Origin: Pestalotiopsis fici W106-1
Lineage: Eukaryota; Ascomycota; Sordariomycetes; Amphisphaeriales; Sporocadaceae
Direction of reading: 5' to 3'
DNA: 64,000 nucleotides
Assembly: GCF_000516985.1 (NCBI RefSeq)
Contig: NW_006917106.1
Coordinates: forward strand, 245,024-309,023
Position numbers and translations under genes: made by a program. The notes under the pieces are model-generated. The model was not told the DNA's origin and made no database searches. It saw only the letters and a program-made list of their open reading frames with translations. Below are positions 22,059 to 32,110 of this stretch, one piece after another; position 1 is the stretch's first letter, and every line of letters starts with the position of its first letter.

Positions 22059-23399
22059 TCATTCAGTTCCTATCAGAAATTTGCGGGCCATCCAGGCAGA
22101 ACCGTACTCTTCATATTCCTCTTTGGTCACGCACAGCGAGTTGAAAGAATCGGACCTCGCAAAATTGGCGGCTCCTTGCCAAGTACTCGTAATCGGGTCT
22201 GCAGGGCGGGCCACCCTGACAACGCACTCGTCAGGCACAAGCTGATCAATTTCCTGTTGCAAGCGCCGTATGAAGCCTTCAAAAAGAGCATTGCCTCCAA
22301 CCACGATGATGTTGGCAAGCAGTCCAGGCCAAAGACCCACTGGAAGAACCTGCAGTGACTCCACAACCAAGTTGGCGATGCCAGACTGGCGCAAGCCAAT
22401 ATCCGAGGGATGGAAAAGCAGTTCTGGGACCGTGAATCGCTCGTTCCGCAGTGTCAAGACATCTTCACTAATCTCTCCTGCGCGCGCAGCTGCCAGCTTT
22501 CTTGCTCGGGAGGCTTGCGACACATCGTACTCGCGGACGATGCCTTTTGATCTGGTATGGAAATCCGGCAATACATAGTCCTTTGCTATGCCACCACCGT
22601 CTATGTAATCTTGCCTCTTCTCCCCTCTGGTGCCTTTCCATGTCTTCTCGAGATCTCGATTGAAATCCAAAGACACATAACAAGCCTGCTCCTTCATCTC
22701 GTTTACAATGTACGTATCGTTGCGCATGTCGTAATGCCTGAGGGACAAAAGTCGAGCCAGGTAGTTCGTCATGAGTTTCCCGCCAACATCCAGGCGCCTT
22801 ATCGCTGGGTGAACAGGGCGACCACGAATCAGAGGCGTCACTGTCGTATGTGAATGGCCCGAATCGATCAGCATCATGATCTCCACGGGCAGCTGAACAA
22901 CCGTGTCGGAGGGGCGGGGGGTCCGTAATATAGCCTGTATATCATGGTATGCATTGAAGGATGGCCCGTTTCCACGATAGTAGCTCGCAAATCCGAACTC
23001 TTCAAAGACCATTTGATCTGTATGTGTCTGGAGGACGGGCAGAGAGCTGGACGGCTCAGCGAGAAGTAGCCGGGTCTCGGAGGGGTCGCAGCGCTGGGGG
23101 GCATCATCCTCCATGAACTCGTTCGCCCAAATGGTACTTTGCGCTTCCCAGTTTACCACAAAACCTTTCTCAACTGGCCTGCGAAAGGCAATCTCTCCAA
23201 AATCTTTGCACTTTTCGAGCTCGGAACCGACGTAAACTTTGCGATCGGCATCGCGGGCGATGCAATTTGGTATCACCCTGGGTTTGTCGATCGCCTCCTC
23301 GGTCACGTATCCTGCCTTGATCGTGTAGGCACCATTGTCGAGAACGAGGGTCTTGGAGAGCTGCGATGGACGCGAGGTCTTGGGCTTGCGCGGAGCCAT
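22059..23399 (-). CDS. ARP6: Actin-related protein 6 (SWR1 chromatin-remodelling subunit)
   Basis: Single exon, 446 residues from MAPRKPKTSRPS. An in-frame ATG at 23474 would add 25 residues that look unlike the family. The actin fold is recognisable from LVLDNGAYTIKAGY at the N-terminus (phosphate loop 1), IPNCIARDADRKVYVG, the phosphate-2 loop LIDSGHSHTTVTP, and ANIIVVGGNALFEGFIRRL in the C-terminal half (adenosine site). The order and spacing, VNWEAQSTIWANEF and the missing actin-specific loops match Arp6. In yeast Arp6 partners Swc6 in the SWR1 complex that deposits histone H2A.Z; it acts in the nucleus. Its 5' side lies 464 bases from the transposon, so its promoter abuts a RIP-mutated repeat. 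Confidence 0.92.
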   Translation of the reverse strand: MAPRKPKTSRPSQLSKTLVLDNGAYTIKAGYVTEEAIDKPRVIPNCIARDADRKVYVGSELEKCKDFGEIAFRRPVEKGFVVNWEAQSTIWANEFMEDDAPQRCDPSETRLLLAEPSSSLPVLQTHTDQMVFEEFGFASYYRGNGPSFNAYHDIQAILRTPRPSDTVVQLPVEIMMLIDSGHSHTTVTPLIRGRPVHPAIRRLDVGGKLMTNYLARLLSLRHYDMRNDTYIVNEMKEQACYVSLDFNRDLEKTWKGTRGEKRQDYIDGGGIAKDYVLPDFHTRSKGIVREYDVSQASRARKLAAARAGEISEDVLTLRNERFTVPELLFHPSDIGLRQSGIANLVVESLQVLPVGLWPGLLANIIVVGGNALFEGFIRRLQQEIDQLVPDECVVRVARPADPITSTWQGAANFARSDSFNSLCVTKEEYEEYGSAWMARKFLIGTE

Positions 23400-23863
23400 G
23401 ATGAAGTTGGCTGCGAGGCCCGCTGTCGTTGGATCAAAATCCGTTTCAGAGAAATCGTATGCCTTACTGGTCACATAAAGGCAGATCGCGTAAGCACATG
23501 TATGCCCTCAAATCGGCGTGGCTTTCTGCCTCAGCCTGTATGATCCGCGATTCGGCATGTCTCGCCAACTTCTGTTAGGGAAAAAAAAAAAAATTGAATT
23601 GCTGACCTCCTACCTAGGTCTCCATTGCTTGAAAGCAATTGTTGCATTACCTAGTAGCTTTAGGAAAGCGAGCTTTGCACTTTATTAAAGCGCTGGGGAA
23701 TTTTTAGCGGAGACTTCGGGGGACCGTTAATTTAATTCTCACTACTAGGTAAGTACCTACAAACCTAAGTACCTAAATCCACAGATTACTGCGTAAGTGC
23801 TACATGTAGGTAGCTAGGTAGTAGTAGGTACCTGATTAGTACCTAGTCACGGTGTGTGGAATA
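23400..23863. other. Arp6 promoter region and host flank of the transposon
   Basis: Non-coding. It contains a 15-nt A-run at about 23579 and a dense series of tacctaa/taggtag motifs at about 23740-23850, ending in the TA target site at 23862-23863. Confidence 0.5.
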
Positions 23864-23927
23864 CCGGTTTTTTTCACAAAGTTCGCGGACTCACTTTCAC
23901 TTAGGGGGACTAGTGGGCCCCTCAATT
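23864..23927 (+). repeat. Left terminal inverted repeat, 64 bp
   Basis: Starts ccggtttttttcacaaag and ends cccctcaatt. It is the exact reverse complement of 26735-26798 by eye, with an ACTAGT palindrome near its inner end. Confidence 0.95.
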
Positions 23928-24369
23928 AGCTAAGCATACAAGGGGTCTAATATCAAAACAATGGTGCACAACGCGTTGATCGCGATCTTTTTACGCATAA
24001 TAGCAGCTTTTAATTAAAGTTAATCCAGCTTAATTAGCGATGGATTTTAGTGTTCTATAGCGCTTGCCGCTAGGCCTAATTAATGCGAATGCCTTTAATA
24101 AAAGGCCCCCTAACTCGGATAAGCGCCAGCCGGCTATAGCTATAAAGCCTATACGGCATTAATATACCACACACTATATTATATTACGCATATTATTATA
24201 GCCACGCTTACACCCTTAATTTGCTATATTAAATTTCTAAATATACGAAAATACGCCAAATTATATTTTAAATCCTATTATAATTAATTTAATTAGTTAA
24301 TTAAAACTCCCGATTTTACCGATCCCAACCTAACCGAGTATTTTACCTTCCGAATCCGGCCAATATATC

Positions 24370-26040
24370 CCCTCCGATAATAAATTCGATGCTATATTTA
24401 GTAATAAAAAAAAAGGCAAGAAAACTTTAAATCTAAAATAATTAATTATATATAAATTAATTTAAGCCGCTTTATTAGCTAATAAAAATAAATATAAAAA
24501 AGGCAAATATAATAAATATATTATTATAAATAAAAAAAAGGTTATTATATAAATATATTAGCACCGTATATAATTTAACCCTAATAAACCGCTTCGTCGA
24601 TTATTAAGGCATCCACTAAATAAAAAAAAAACGGAATATATTATAAATCACCTATATTATAAAAAGCTTCTAAATTCTTTAATATTATAAATATTACTTT
24701 ATCCGGCTAATAAAGGAATAAAAAGAAAATATTATACGGCAAGGATATAGAGTATAAGCCACGATTCCCTAAATTAAAACGTAAATTAATATAAGCGTTC
24801 CTTTAGCGCCGGGTAAAAAATAAAGTTATATTTATAGGCTGGTTTAGATGCGCTATTAAGCGATTATATAAAACCCTATATATTAACGAAAATGCATTAT
24901 ATAAGCTAACGGCTATATAATACCTTTTATTAATATTTTTTAATAGCTGGTTTATTCGTTTCCGAATCCGGTGGAATTTATCGTTATAGCGAATTATATT
25001 AAAAAAAAGTATATTATTAAAAAACTATAAGCTATAAGCTAAAAAATTTATTAAATTTATACGCAAAATAGCCTAATTATAAAGCGTTAAATAGCTTATA
25101 TATTATTTACTAAAAATTATATTTAATATAAATAAAGTCCTTATATTATTCGAATTCCTTAATAGCTATATTTATAATATAATCGGGGCTAAGGATATAG
25201 CCGGCAAAAGCACTAAAAATAAATAAAATAAGCGTTAAATTATATTTATATTATATATTTTCGATAACGGTATATAGCGCTTAAAGCCTAAGCTAATTTT
25301 TTACGGCACCGCTAAAAGCTTAATTAATAAAAATAAAAGGCATTTATAAAATAAAGCCGTTACCGTTAAATTAAATAAAATAGCTTATAATAACAAAAAA
25401 TTAATTTACGTATAATTGGATAAAGAACTAATCCTATTAAAAAACTCCATAAGGAGGGATTTTATATTCGTATAAAATATAGCGAGGTTTTATAAAACTA
25501 ATACTTTTAAAAAAAAACTTAAGCAAAATAATATTTTGCCGGCTATAATTCCTCCTAATTGCATTTATATACTTTAACCTTTAAATATATATATTAATTT
25601 ACCGCTAAAGGTAAAGCTACGAAAATTTACCGATAATTATATAGCTAAAAAAAAAAGGATTTAATATTTATATAAAATATATTAAAGCGCCGGATTATAA
25701 TAACTTATATAATTGCTTAAGTAATTTAATATTTCCAAAATTATAAATTATATATCGTTAAAAAGTTATTTAAAAATATTAATATTAGTATTTTACCTAA
25801 TAAAGCTAAAAATAATAATATTAAAATTAAAGGCATCGACTCTAAAAACCTCAAGCTCGATAATTAGGCTATTACTATTAACCCTAGCATTAAATTCGAA
25901 AACTATAAGCGGAAAATGCTAGCATAAATAAACGAAATATTATAAATTATATATATAAATAAAAATTATATTAATTAATATCGCGGATTAAAAAATAAAA
26001 AGCTACGTAAATTTATTAAATATTTAGGCATTAATATAAA
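24370..26040 (+). pseudogene. RIP-inactivated DDE transposase (DDE_1, pogo/CENP-B-like)
   Basis: One frame on the plus strand keeps family-like residues interrupted by TAA/TAG. At about 25548-25640 it reads IPPNCIYIL*PLNIYINLP, the relic of the PPxxTxxLQPLDV block of DDE_1 transposases, where CAG/CAA to TAG/TAA gives the stop and GAT to AAT gives Asp to Asn. Just upstream, about 25466-25490, the frame reads FV*NIARF, which fits a catalytic-Asp block with Trp and Asp lost to the same transition type. All stops seen can be explained by C-to-T or G-to-A changes. The ends are approximate because the N-terminal DNA-binding region is too degraded to place. Confidence 0.75.
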
Positions 26041-26129
26041 GGGATTAGGCAAAATAAAAAAAAAATAATAATATTACTACAAAAGCACAATATAAAACGG
26101 AAAAGGCTAATAAAAAAAAAGGAAATTAA

Positions 26130-26600
26130 TATAATTTAACGCACGGGCTATATCCCATATAAAAGTATAATTTTTAAAAACTTATCGGATTTAAGCTTTT
26201 TAAAGGTAATTAAATCTGCTTAATATTATTTATAAACTAATTATGCTAATTTATAAATATATCGGCGTTTTATACCTAAATTAACATTTAATTTGCTATA
26301 CTTTTTATTAGTCCGGATAAGCATATACCGTAATTTATAGGCAAATAGGCGGTATAGCAAATCCTTTGCGATCTTCCTATCCTCCTTTTTAACCTATCCG
26401 TAATATATAATTATCGGGGGCTCGTTTAGGTCCTCGTTATCGTACGTAATAAATAAAATGCCAATCTTTTAGGGAAAGGCGGGATCGGTGGTTAAGCGGA
26501 TTAAAAGGTAATAAGGCTCGTCGAAGGCAAACGGCTCGTCCGGATTCGCATTATAAATAACGTCTACACATTAATTATTAGTAAAAATCAATAAAAATCT
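26130..26600 (-). pseudogene. Second RIP-degraded coding frame inside the transposon, function unknown
   Basis: On the minus strand a frame of about 140 codons reads coherently from near 26575 downward (NPDEPFAFDEPYYLLIRLTT, then ILFITYDNEDLNEPPIII and DRKIAKDLLYRLFAYKLRYM). It is broken only by TAA/TAG codons such as those expected from CAA, CAG or TGG after RIP. Composition (Asp/Glu, Lys, aromatic residues in regular spacing) is protein-like, unlike the other frames. It runs towards the transposase, so the two frames converge. I do not recognise the family. It may be an accessory protein or a passenger gene. Confidence 0.5.
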
Positions 26601-26734
26601 ATCGTATAATAACCTTATTTATAAATAATTCGAACGTAAACTTTATTTATAGTTTTTTTTTATAGCATATAATTTAAATATGTTTTAGCTAAAAAAGCTT
26701 ATAGCAGCTGGAGTAACGTTGGATAAGTGGGTCA

Positions 26735-26798
26735 AATTGAGGGGCCCACTAGTCCCCCTAAGTGAAAGTGAGTCCGCGAACTTTGTGAAAAAAACCGG
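26735..26798 (-). repeat. Right terminal inverted repeat, 64 bp
   Basis: Starts aattgaggggcccactagt and ends gaaaaaaaccgg, followed by the TA target duplication. It pairs with the left repeat without mismatch. Confidence 0.95.
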
Positions 26799-27910
26799 TA
26801 CATATGTAGCTGCGACGAGAATCATGCGCCGCACATAACAATCTACAAGTTATGTAGTACAACGTTTCCAAAATACCAGCCCTCGCTGGCGGCCCTTTAT
26901 TTGGGCTGAATACCGAGGTGCGTTCATATAGGCATTATAAGTATAACATCTCACTGCACTTGATTTACATGAAACTCCTTGCTACCTTATATTTGTTGTA
27001 AAGAAGATGGCGTTCAAGCTCCAATGTATTATCTGTGCCATATACCTACCCAGGTATGTTTACATTGTCAACATCATCAAAAGGGCATATGATACGAAGC
27101 AAAGATATAGTAGAGTGTTATTCATCGTATCCGACCTGACAAAAGCTACATACCTTAGGAACCCACTTTGAATTATTATTGTAAAAGGAAAAGCATCGTG
27201 CGTACACACTTGCCCTACTTGGCTGATCGGTCTCTATGCGCCATGCAGTGAAAGAAGGCGACCCTAGATTGTAGGTCTTGAAAACTGAAATGAGTGGAGA
27301 GTGATTCTCTTCTCCAGCCTGCCCGCTTTTTTTTTTCCTCTTTTATGTAATGAAGAAGAGGAGATTGCAGGACTTTATACTGCTATCCTTTCGAAATAGA
27401 AGAAAGCTGCAAATGCTACCCCTACAACCCATGAGCGATAACTTGCGAGTGCGTTTGGTGGTAATAATTGGGAGACGTTTGAAGAATCTGGATCAGTACA
27501 GTTCTCTGATCCGTCGACCCCGTGCAGAGCACCCTGTTTTGGTTAACGGCAAAGTGAGAAACTCTAGAGTGATGACACTTACAATCACATGAGGTCTGAG
27601 TAGAGCCTTCATGGTGTACGATGCAGTAGCCACCACCACAGACTCGGCATCGCAACTGTGTTTCAGCAATGCACTCGAGGCAGTTTGTCTGGCATTCCCA
27701 GCAATCGCGCTTTATCTTGGGAGTCTATATGTGTATATGCACATCAGCAAGCAGTTACCTCGAATGCGTGTAATGCGCCGGGGTTCATGGTCAAAAATTC
27801 CGCTGCATAGGATTCCAGGGAGTCATGAGATGCTGAATCATGAATGCAGACTCAGGTAATCAGGTCTCATCCTGTCTGATCCGGAAGAGAGAAGGCATGG
27901 CCGTAGATGT
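26799..27910. other. Intergenic right of the transposon
   Basis: Normal-composition DNA with no supported gene. Short frames at 27350-27860 lack recognisable motifs. The RIP signature stops at the element boundary and does not visibly leak into this flank. Confidence 0.4.
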
Positions 27911-29346
27911 TTAGGACGGATTGAGGTGTAGAAGGGAAGGCCAAGTTTGCTCTTTCAAAACCTGGCATTCTATACAGGTATGATCCCGTACCTTGATTTT
28001 CAGAGCTTCCATCTGCTGAAGTACTTCGTAATCAGCTGCTTCGTTCGAATCCTGCACAATATGGACATGCTGCGCTGCTTGTAGCTCGGCGCTGGTGGGA
28101 GCTTGGTAGCAAGCCTCGCACCACCACTGCAGACAGCTGAAGCAAAAGCGATCTCGTACACAGTCCCAACAACGTGGGACAAACTTGGCAGCATTCGACC
28201 CGTCTTTGCTTGTTGACTCAGGCCGACAGGCCGTCTTCACGCTGGAGGAATGCAGTGGCACAGGCGCCAGCAGCGGAAGCTGCTCGAAAGGAGAATCGCT
28301 ATACGATGTGAAACCCTCGGGGGCGCAACCACAGGTAGCGCAACCACCCAGTGCAAAAGTCGCAATATTCCATGGGTGGTTCGCTCCCGGAACACTCGCA
28401 ACTGGCACCTTTCCGAATGCCACTGAGTTCTGATGTCGAGGGCCAGTACAAAGGCAAGCGTCGAATTGAATGGCGCCGCGGCAGTCCAGCATGGTAGCAG
28501 CCCACCCATCAACAGCGATGGGCTTGGTGCTGACTTTACCTCTTCGGTGGTACCAATCACTCCCACTAAGATTCATGCTCTCTTTCAAAGCATGACTAGA
28601 CTTGTGGTTCCAATTGATACTAATGTTTGGGCTCGCAACAGGAGGCGGCGATGCTTTCGACACTGCAGGCGAAATGGATGGCAAGTCTTTCGTCCCGAAG
28701 ACGTAAAGACCTTTTAGACGAGGAGTGCCCTCAGGCCGACCGGGGCGACACGCGTATCGGAGCGTCTGCATCAGTCTACATCACGCAACTAATGTTAGTA
28801 TGTGGATAAGAGGCGATTGCGCTCCTTCCATAGGAGCTGCATTCTCACTAACCTTCGTTCATTTAGATTCCTCGTCCCGCGTACCGAAAGGATGCGGACT
28901 TGGTACTTGGGATCAACAAGAATCTCGTGGACAAGGTCCGCTGTCACCGACAGACCATCAAGCACAAGTGTATGCACATTTTGCAGCACATTAGTTCGTT
29001 GCAGATTGTAGAGAATACCCCTCAGCGGACCCGAATAGAATTCATCCTCAGTAACATTCTCGTCCAGCTGGACATTGCGCCAAACCTCTCCGCCACGGTC
29101 TATACCAGCAATGTCGAAGGTGGCAGACTTGCAGCTGCTCAGATCGACGTATCGGAAGACACCAGGCGTGTCATAAAGAAGATTGCGAAGCGTTCTTGAG
29201 GAGGCAGAAAGGTTGAGCAGAGCAGATATAGGGAGGAAGGGTACGATTTCGTGAAGTATGAGACTGTTGGAGAGCAAGTCAAAGAGATTCAAATCGGGTA
29301 AGTCGGACGAAGCGCGCGTGGTGTGTAGAGTGGCCACCGGTGCCAT
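27911..29346 (-). CDS. F-box protein with a Cys-rich C-terminus
   Basis: Two exons, 29346-28853 and 28775-27911, give 452 residues; the splice joins NLNERR to LMQTLRYACRPGRPEGTPRL in frame. An F-box-like region lies at about residues 30-70 (LILHEIVPFLPISALLNLSA, then TLRNLLYDTPGVFRYVDLSS), followed by leucine-rich segments (LQNVHTLVLDGLSVTADLVH) that resemble a short LRR series. The C-terminal part has FALGGCATCGCAPEGF and a cluster CWDCVRDRFCFSCLQWWCEAC followed later by CIECQ, which looks like a zinc-binding treble. F-box proteins recruit substrates to SCF ubiquitin ligases through Skp1. The substrate is not deducible. Related proteins appear to be conserved in filamentous ascomycetes (family impression, not searched). 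Confidence 0.82.
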
Positions 29347-32110
29347 TACACTTCAGTTGCCGCTAAGTGGATTGTATTTACACTGCTGACTGCACGATAT
29401 TTCAGCGGACGGTCTGGGAGTCCAAATGTCAACCAGCAGACGTCGGTGTCGCGGATAGCTCGATAAAATGGGCCAGCGGTGATGGTAGGTGGGTACCTAT
29501 GCAAGTTGTGGATAGGTAATGAGGATGACGATATCAATCAAACCAATTCATACGAATCAGTGAACGGGCAGAAAGATCTAAAGGGACGGCCAGGAGCACA
29601 GCTCCTACTAATATGTAGTCAAGAGAGAGTGAAAAGTTGAGCTTTGCAGAATCGGAGTACGACAGTAGGCAGGGCAGAACCTTGAACTGCTTGATAACGG
29701 GCGCAAGTCGGTCAAAAATGATTAGATCAATGGCAGCAACATCGTGCTGATTATAACAAAGCAGAAAGAAAAAAAAAATCTCCGGATACCGGACGTATGA
29801 TAGCAACTCAGTCCATACCTACAAATGGTAGGTACTGTGTAGGTAGGTGCTGCACACAACTAAACTTGGGTACTAATAGTAATGGCTGGCACCAATAACC
29901 TTGGAATACGACATCAAACTCGCCAGTGGGAGCAGGGACCCCCCACCCCAAACCAGTGAGGATTGACTTGGCAGGTTCTAGAGCCAAGACATTAGCTGCA
30001 CAAAGGGTATCACCCGTCTGACGTTGCATAGGTTCAGACGGGGTTGAGCGCGGGACGATCTCTTGGAACTTGCTTCTCTCAGCGTCTCCGAACAATAAAG
30101 ATCGCTGCAATATTAGAGGGCTCGGACCTGGATAGCTCACCAGAGGCTGCCGAGAACACTTGGCACATGTAGTGGCCACTCATTCAAGTGCTGGCTCGTT
30201 AGCATCTCATTCAACAAAAACGACCATGCACTCTCTGGGCATTCTCAGATGTGTTTTCGTAGGTCTCAAAACGACAGGCCGCAACGGCTTGGCTTGCCAG
30301 GGGGGCCGGTGGAAAAAATGCTGATCGTAATGGACGGTATTGCACAGTATGCCTTTCTATTTCACTTGACGGCAGGTATATCCGCCCAGGTGCAAAGCGA
30401 AACATATTCGCCCATATATTGGTTCTCTCCAGAGCTCATTGACAATATCAAACACAAGCTTGCAATCTGGTAAAGTTTACAGGTATATAGCTTAGGCGGC
30501 ATTAGATAATACTTATGTACTCATGCAGACTGCAGCACATCTTGATGTGGTGTACAGAGTAGTAGTGCAGTGATCATAATCGTCAGTACTTACTTTGCAG
30601 AGTGTGCTCTTTCGTGGAATACCTAGTTAATGTACGGGAAGTGTATCTATGCACGTACCTGGCAAGTAGCTACGAAGTATAGGTTAGGAATATAAATAAC
30701 CTACCCCATACATTATAGTCAGAACGTACTGTCCACTGCGTACATATAAGATAAGTCTGGGGACATTTGTCTGGATATCTGATCATGCTTGTGAGACTAC
30801 TATCATGAACTTAGGCAATAAGGTAGGCGACCTGTTGCCATTGGTAGTAGCCATTGAATCCAGGGTGTATCCTACGTACCTAGGTAGGCAAATAAGCAGG
30901 CAGGTAATGTTTCCAATTTCCGTTTATCTAGTTGCGCCTTCTGTTATGGTTTATAGCAACTTGAAATGCTTCAATGGAAACAAACCCCTACCTAGTATAT
31001 AATGTAGGTGATATCAGTCGCTTGCTGAGCATGCGCTTGAAGGCTAAGCGTTCAGGTGCTCAGATGTGCGGATCAGCGCTTAAATTTCTGTCTCTAACCG
31101 TGAGTAATGTCTTAATAAAATCCAAGGACAACTTAAAGTCTTAGTAAAAACGCGTAATTTCGTGCTTCTTGCCGTTAAGTATCTTTAATGAAGTCGCTTG
31201 CTACACTAACTACTCTATACAATCTCACTTGGCAAGAAATGTACATACTACTAGGTAGGGTAGATTGCTATGTAGGTAATACTTCATGTTCAAAGGTGCA
31301 TAACTCGACCACAGTCAGCCACTGCGGCGGAAATTTCCAACGGCCTTCACTACACATTACAAGTCGTCTCATTAACTCCCATGTGGGCGTCTGGGAATTG
31401 CGTCCGTTGATCACGAAACCGCAATATATGGTAGGAGGAGAGCAATGTTGCTAATATAATAATAGCTAATTGAATTCCCATAGCACAGACTCTCCAGTCG
31501 GCGTGGCCGCGATCCACTGGAGTGGTGCATGCTGTCTTGCAAGTCAAGGACCCCGCCATTCAATTTGTCTCTTCCAGCGGAGTACCTGCGTACTGGACAT
31601 AGGTACAATTGGTGCATACGTATGTAGGTACCTAGTAGTTAGTAATTGTCACTATCAACCGCGCGCAGGCAACATGACCAAGACGTCATCATGGCCGTGG
31701 AAGGCTGAAGAATACTTCTCTTCCAACTTACACATACTAGTATGGCTTCTCCCATCCGTAACGCTGCTGACAGACACTTCTTTACTTCTCGCCCCCCCTC
31801 ATTTTGACGACCATGTCGATGACAAACCGACAGACGGAGCATTAGGGTCTTCATTCACTCGCCATGTCAGAGCGACCCGGTTATAATTCTTTCTCTCCTT
31901 CAAACGCAGTCCATCTGTTGTGTGGACCAATTCCACCCCGATAAACGAGCCCCAAAGTGTGTCTCCATATCGATCGACGCAGATAGATTACTGCATTCGT
32001 TCCAAAACTCTCGCTGTCTTTGGGACGACAAAACAAGACTACTGGCTACTTGAATCACGTCAAGACAAAGTTCCAGTTTCACTGACCGAGAACTCCTCCA
32101 GTTCACGACA
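29347..32110. other. Gene-poor 2.8-kb intergenic region with TACCTAGG motifs
   Basis: No supported gene. Frames such as 30179-29808 minus and 31470-31886 plus have no recognisable domain. Tetranucleotide motifs of the tacctaggta type recur at about 29815-29850, 30865-30905, 30985-31005, 31245-31280 and 31615-31640. Confidence 0.4.

Larger units (their letters stand above)
23864..26798. mobile_element. Tc1/mariner (Fot1/pogo-like) DNA transposon, RIP-inactivated, complete with TIRs
   Basis: The element is 2,935 bp and is bounded by 64-bp inverted repeats that match perfectly by eye, flanked on both sides by the dinucleotide TA (23862-23863 and 26799-26800), the target duplication of Tc1/mariner elements. 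The core, about 24070-26660, is AT-rich. CpA and TpG are nearly absent while CpC and CpG survive, the pattern of RIP on both strands. A relic of a DDE transposase is readable on the plus strand, and a second relic frame on the minus strand. The length is greater than the roughly 1.9 kb of classical Fot1, in keeping with an extra coding region. The TIRs and about 70-140 adjacent bases are not visibly mutated. Confidence 0.9.

Noticed and set aside
23400..23474. Upstream ATG extension of Arp6
   Set aside because: The extra 25 residues do not resemble Arp6 N-termini; the internal ATG at 23399 fits better.
29808..30179. 123-codon minus frame starting MATTCAKCSRQPL
   Set aside because: A single CxxC near the N-terminus and a tail without pattern; no splice partner found.
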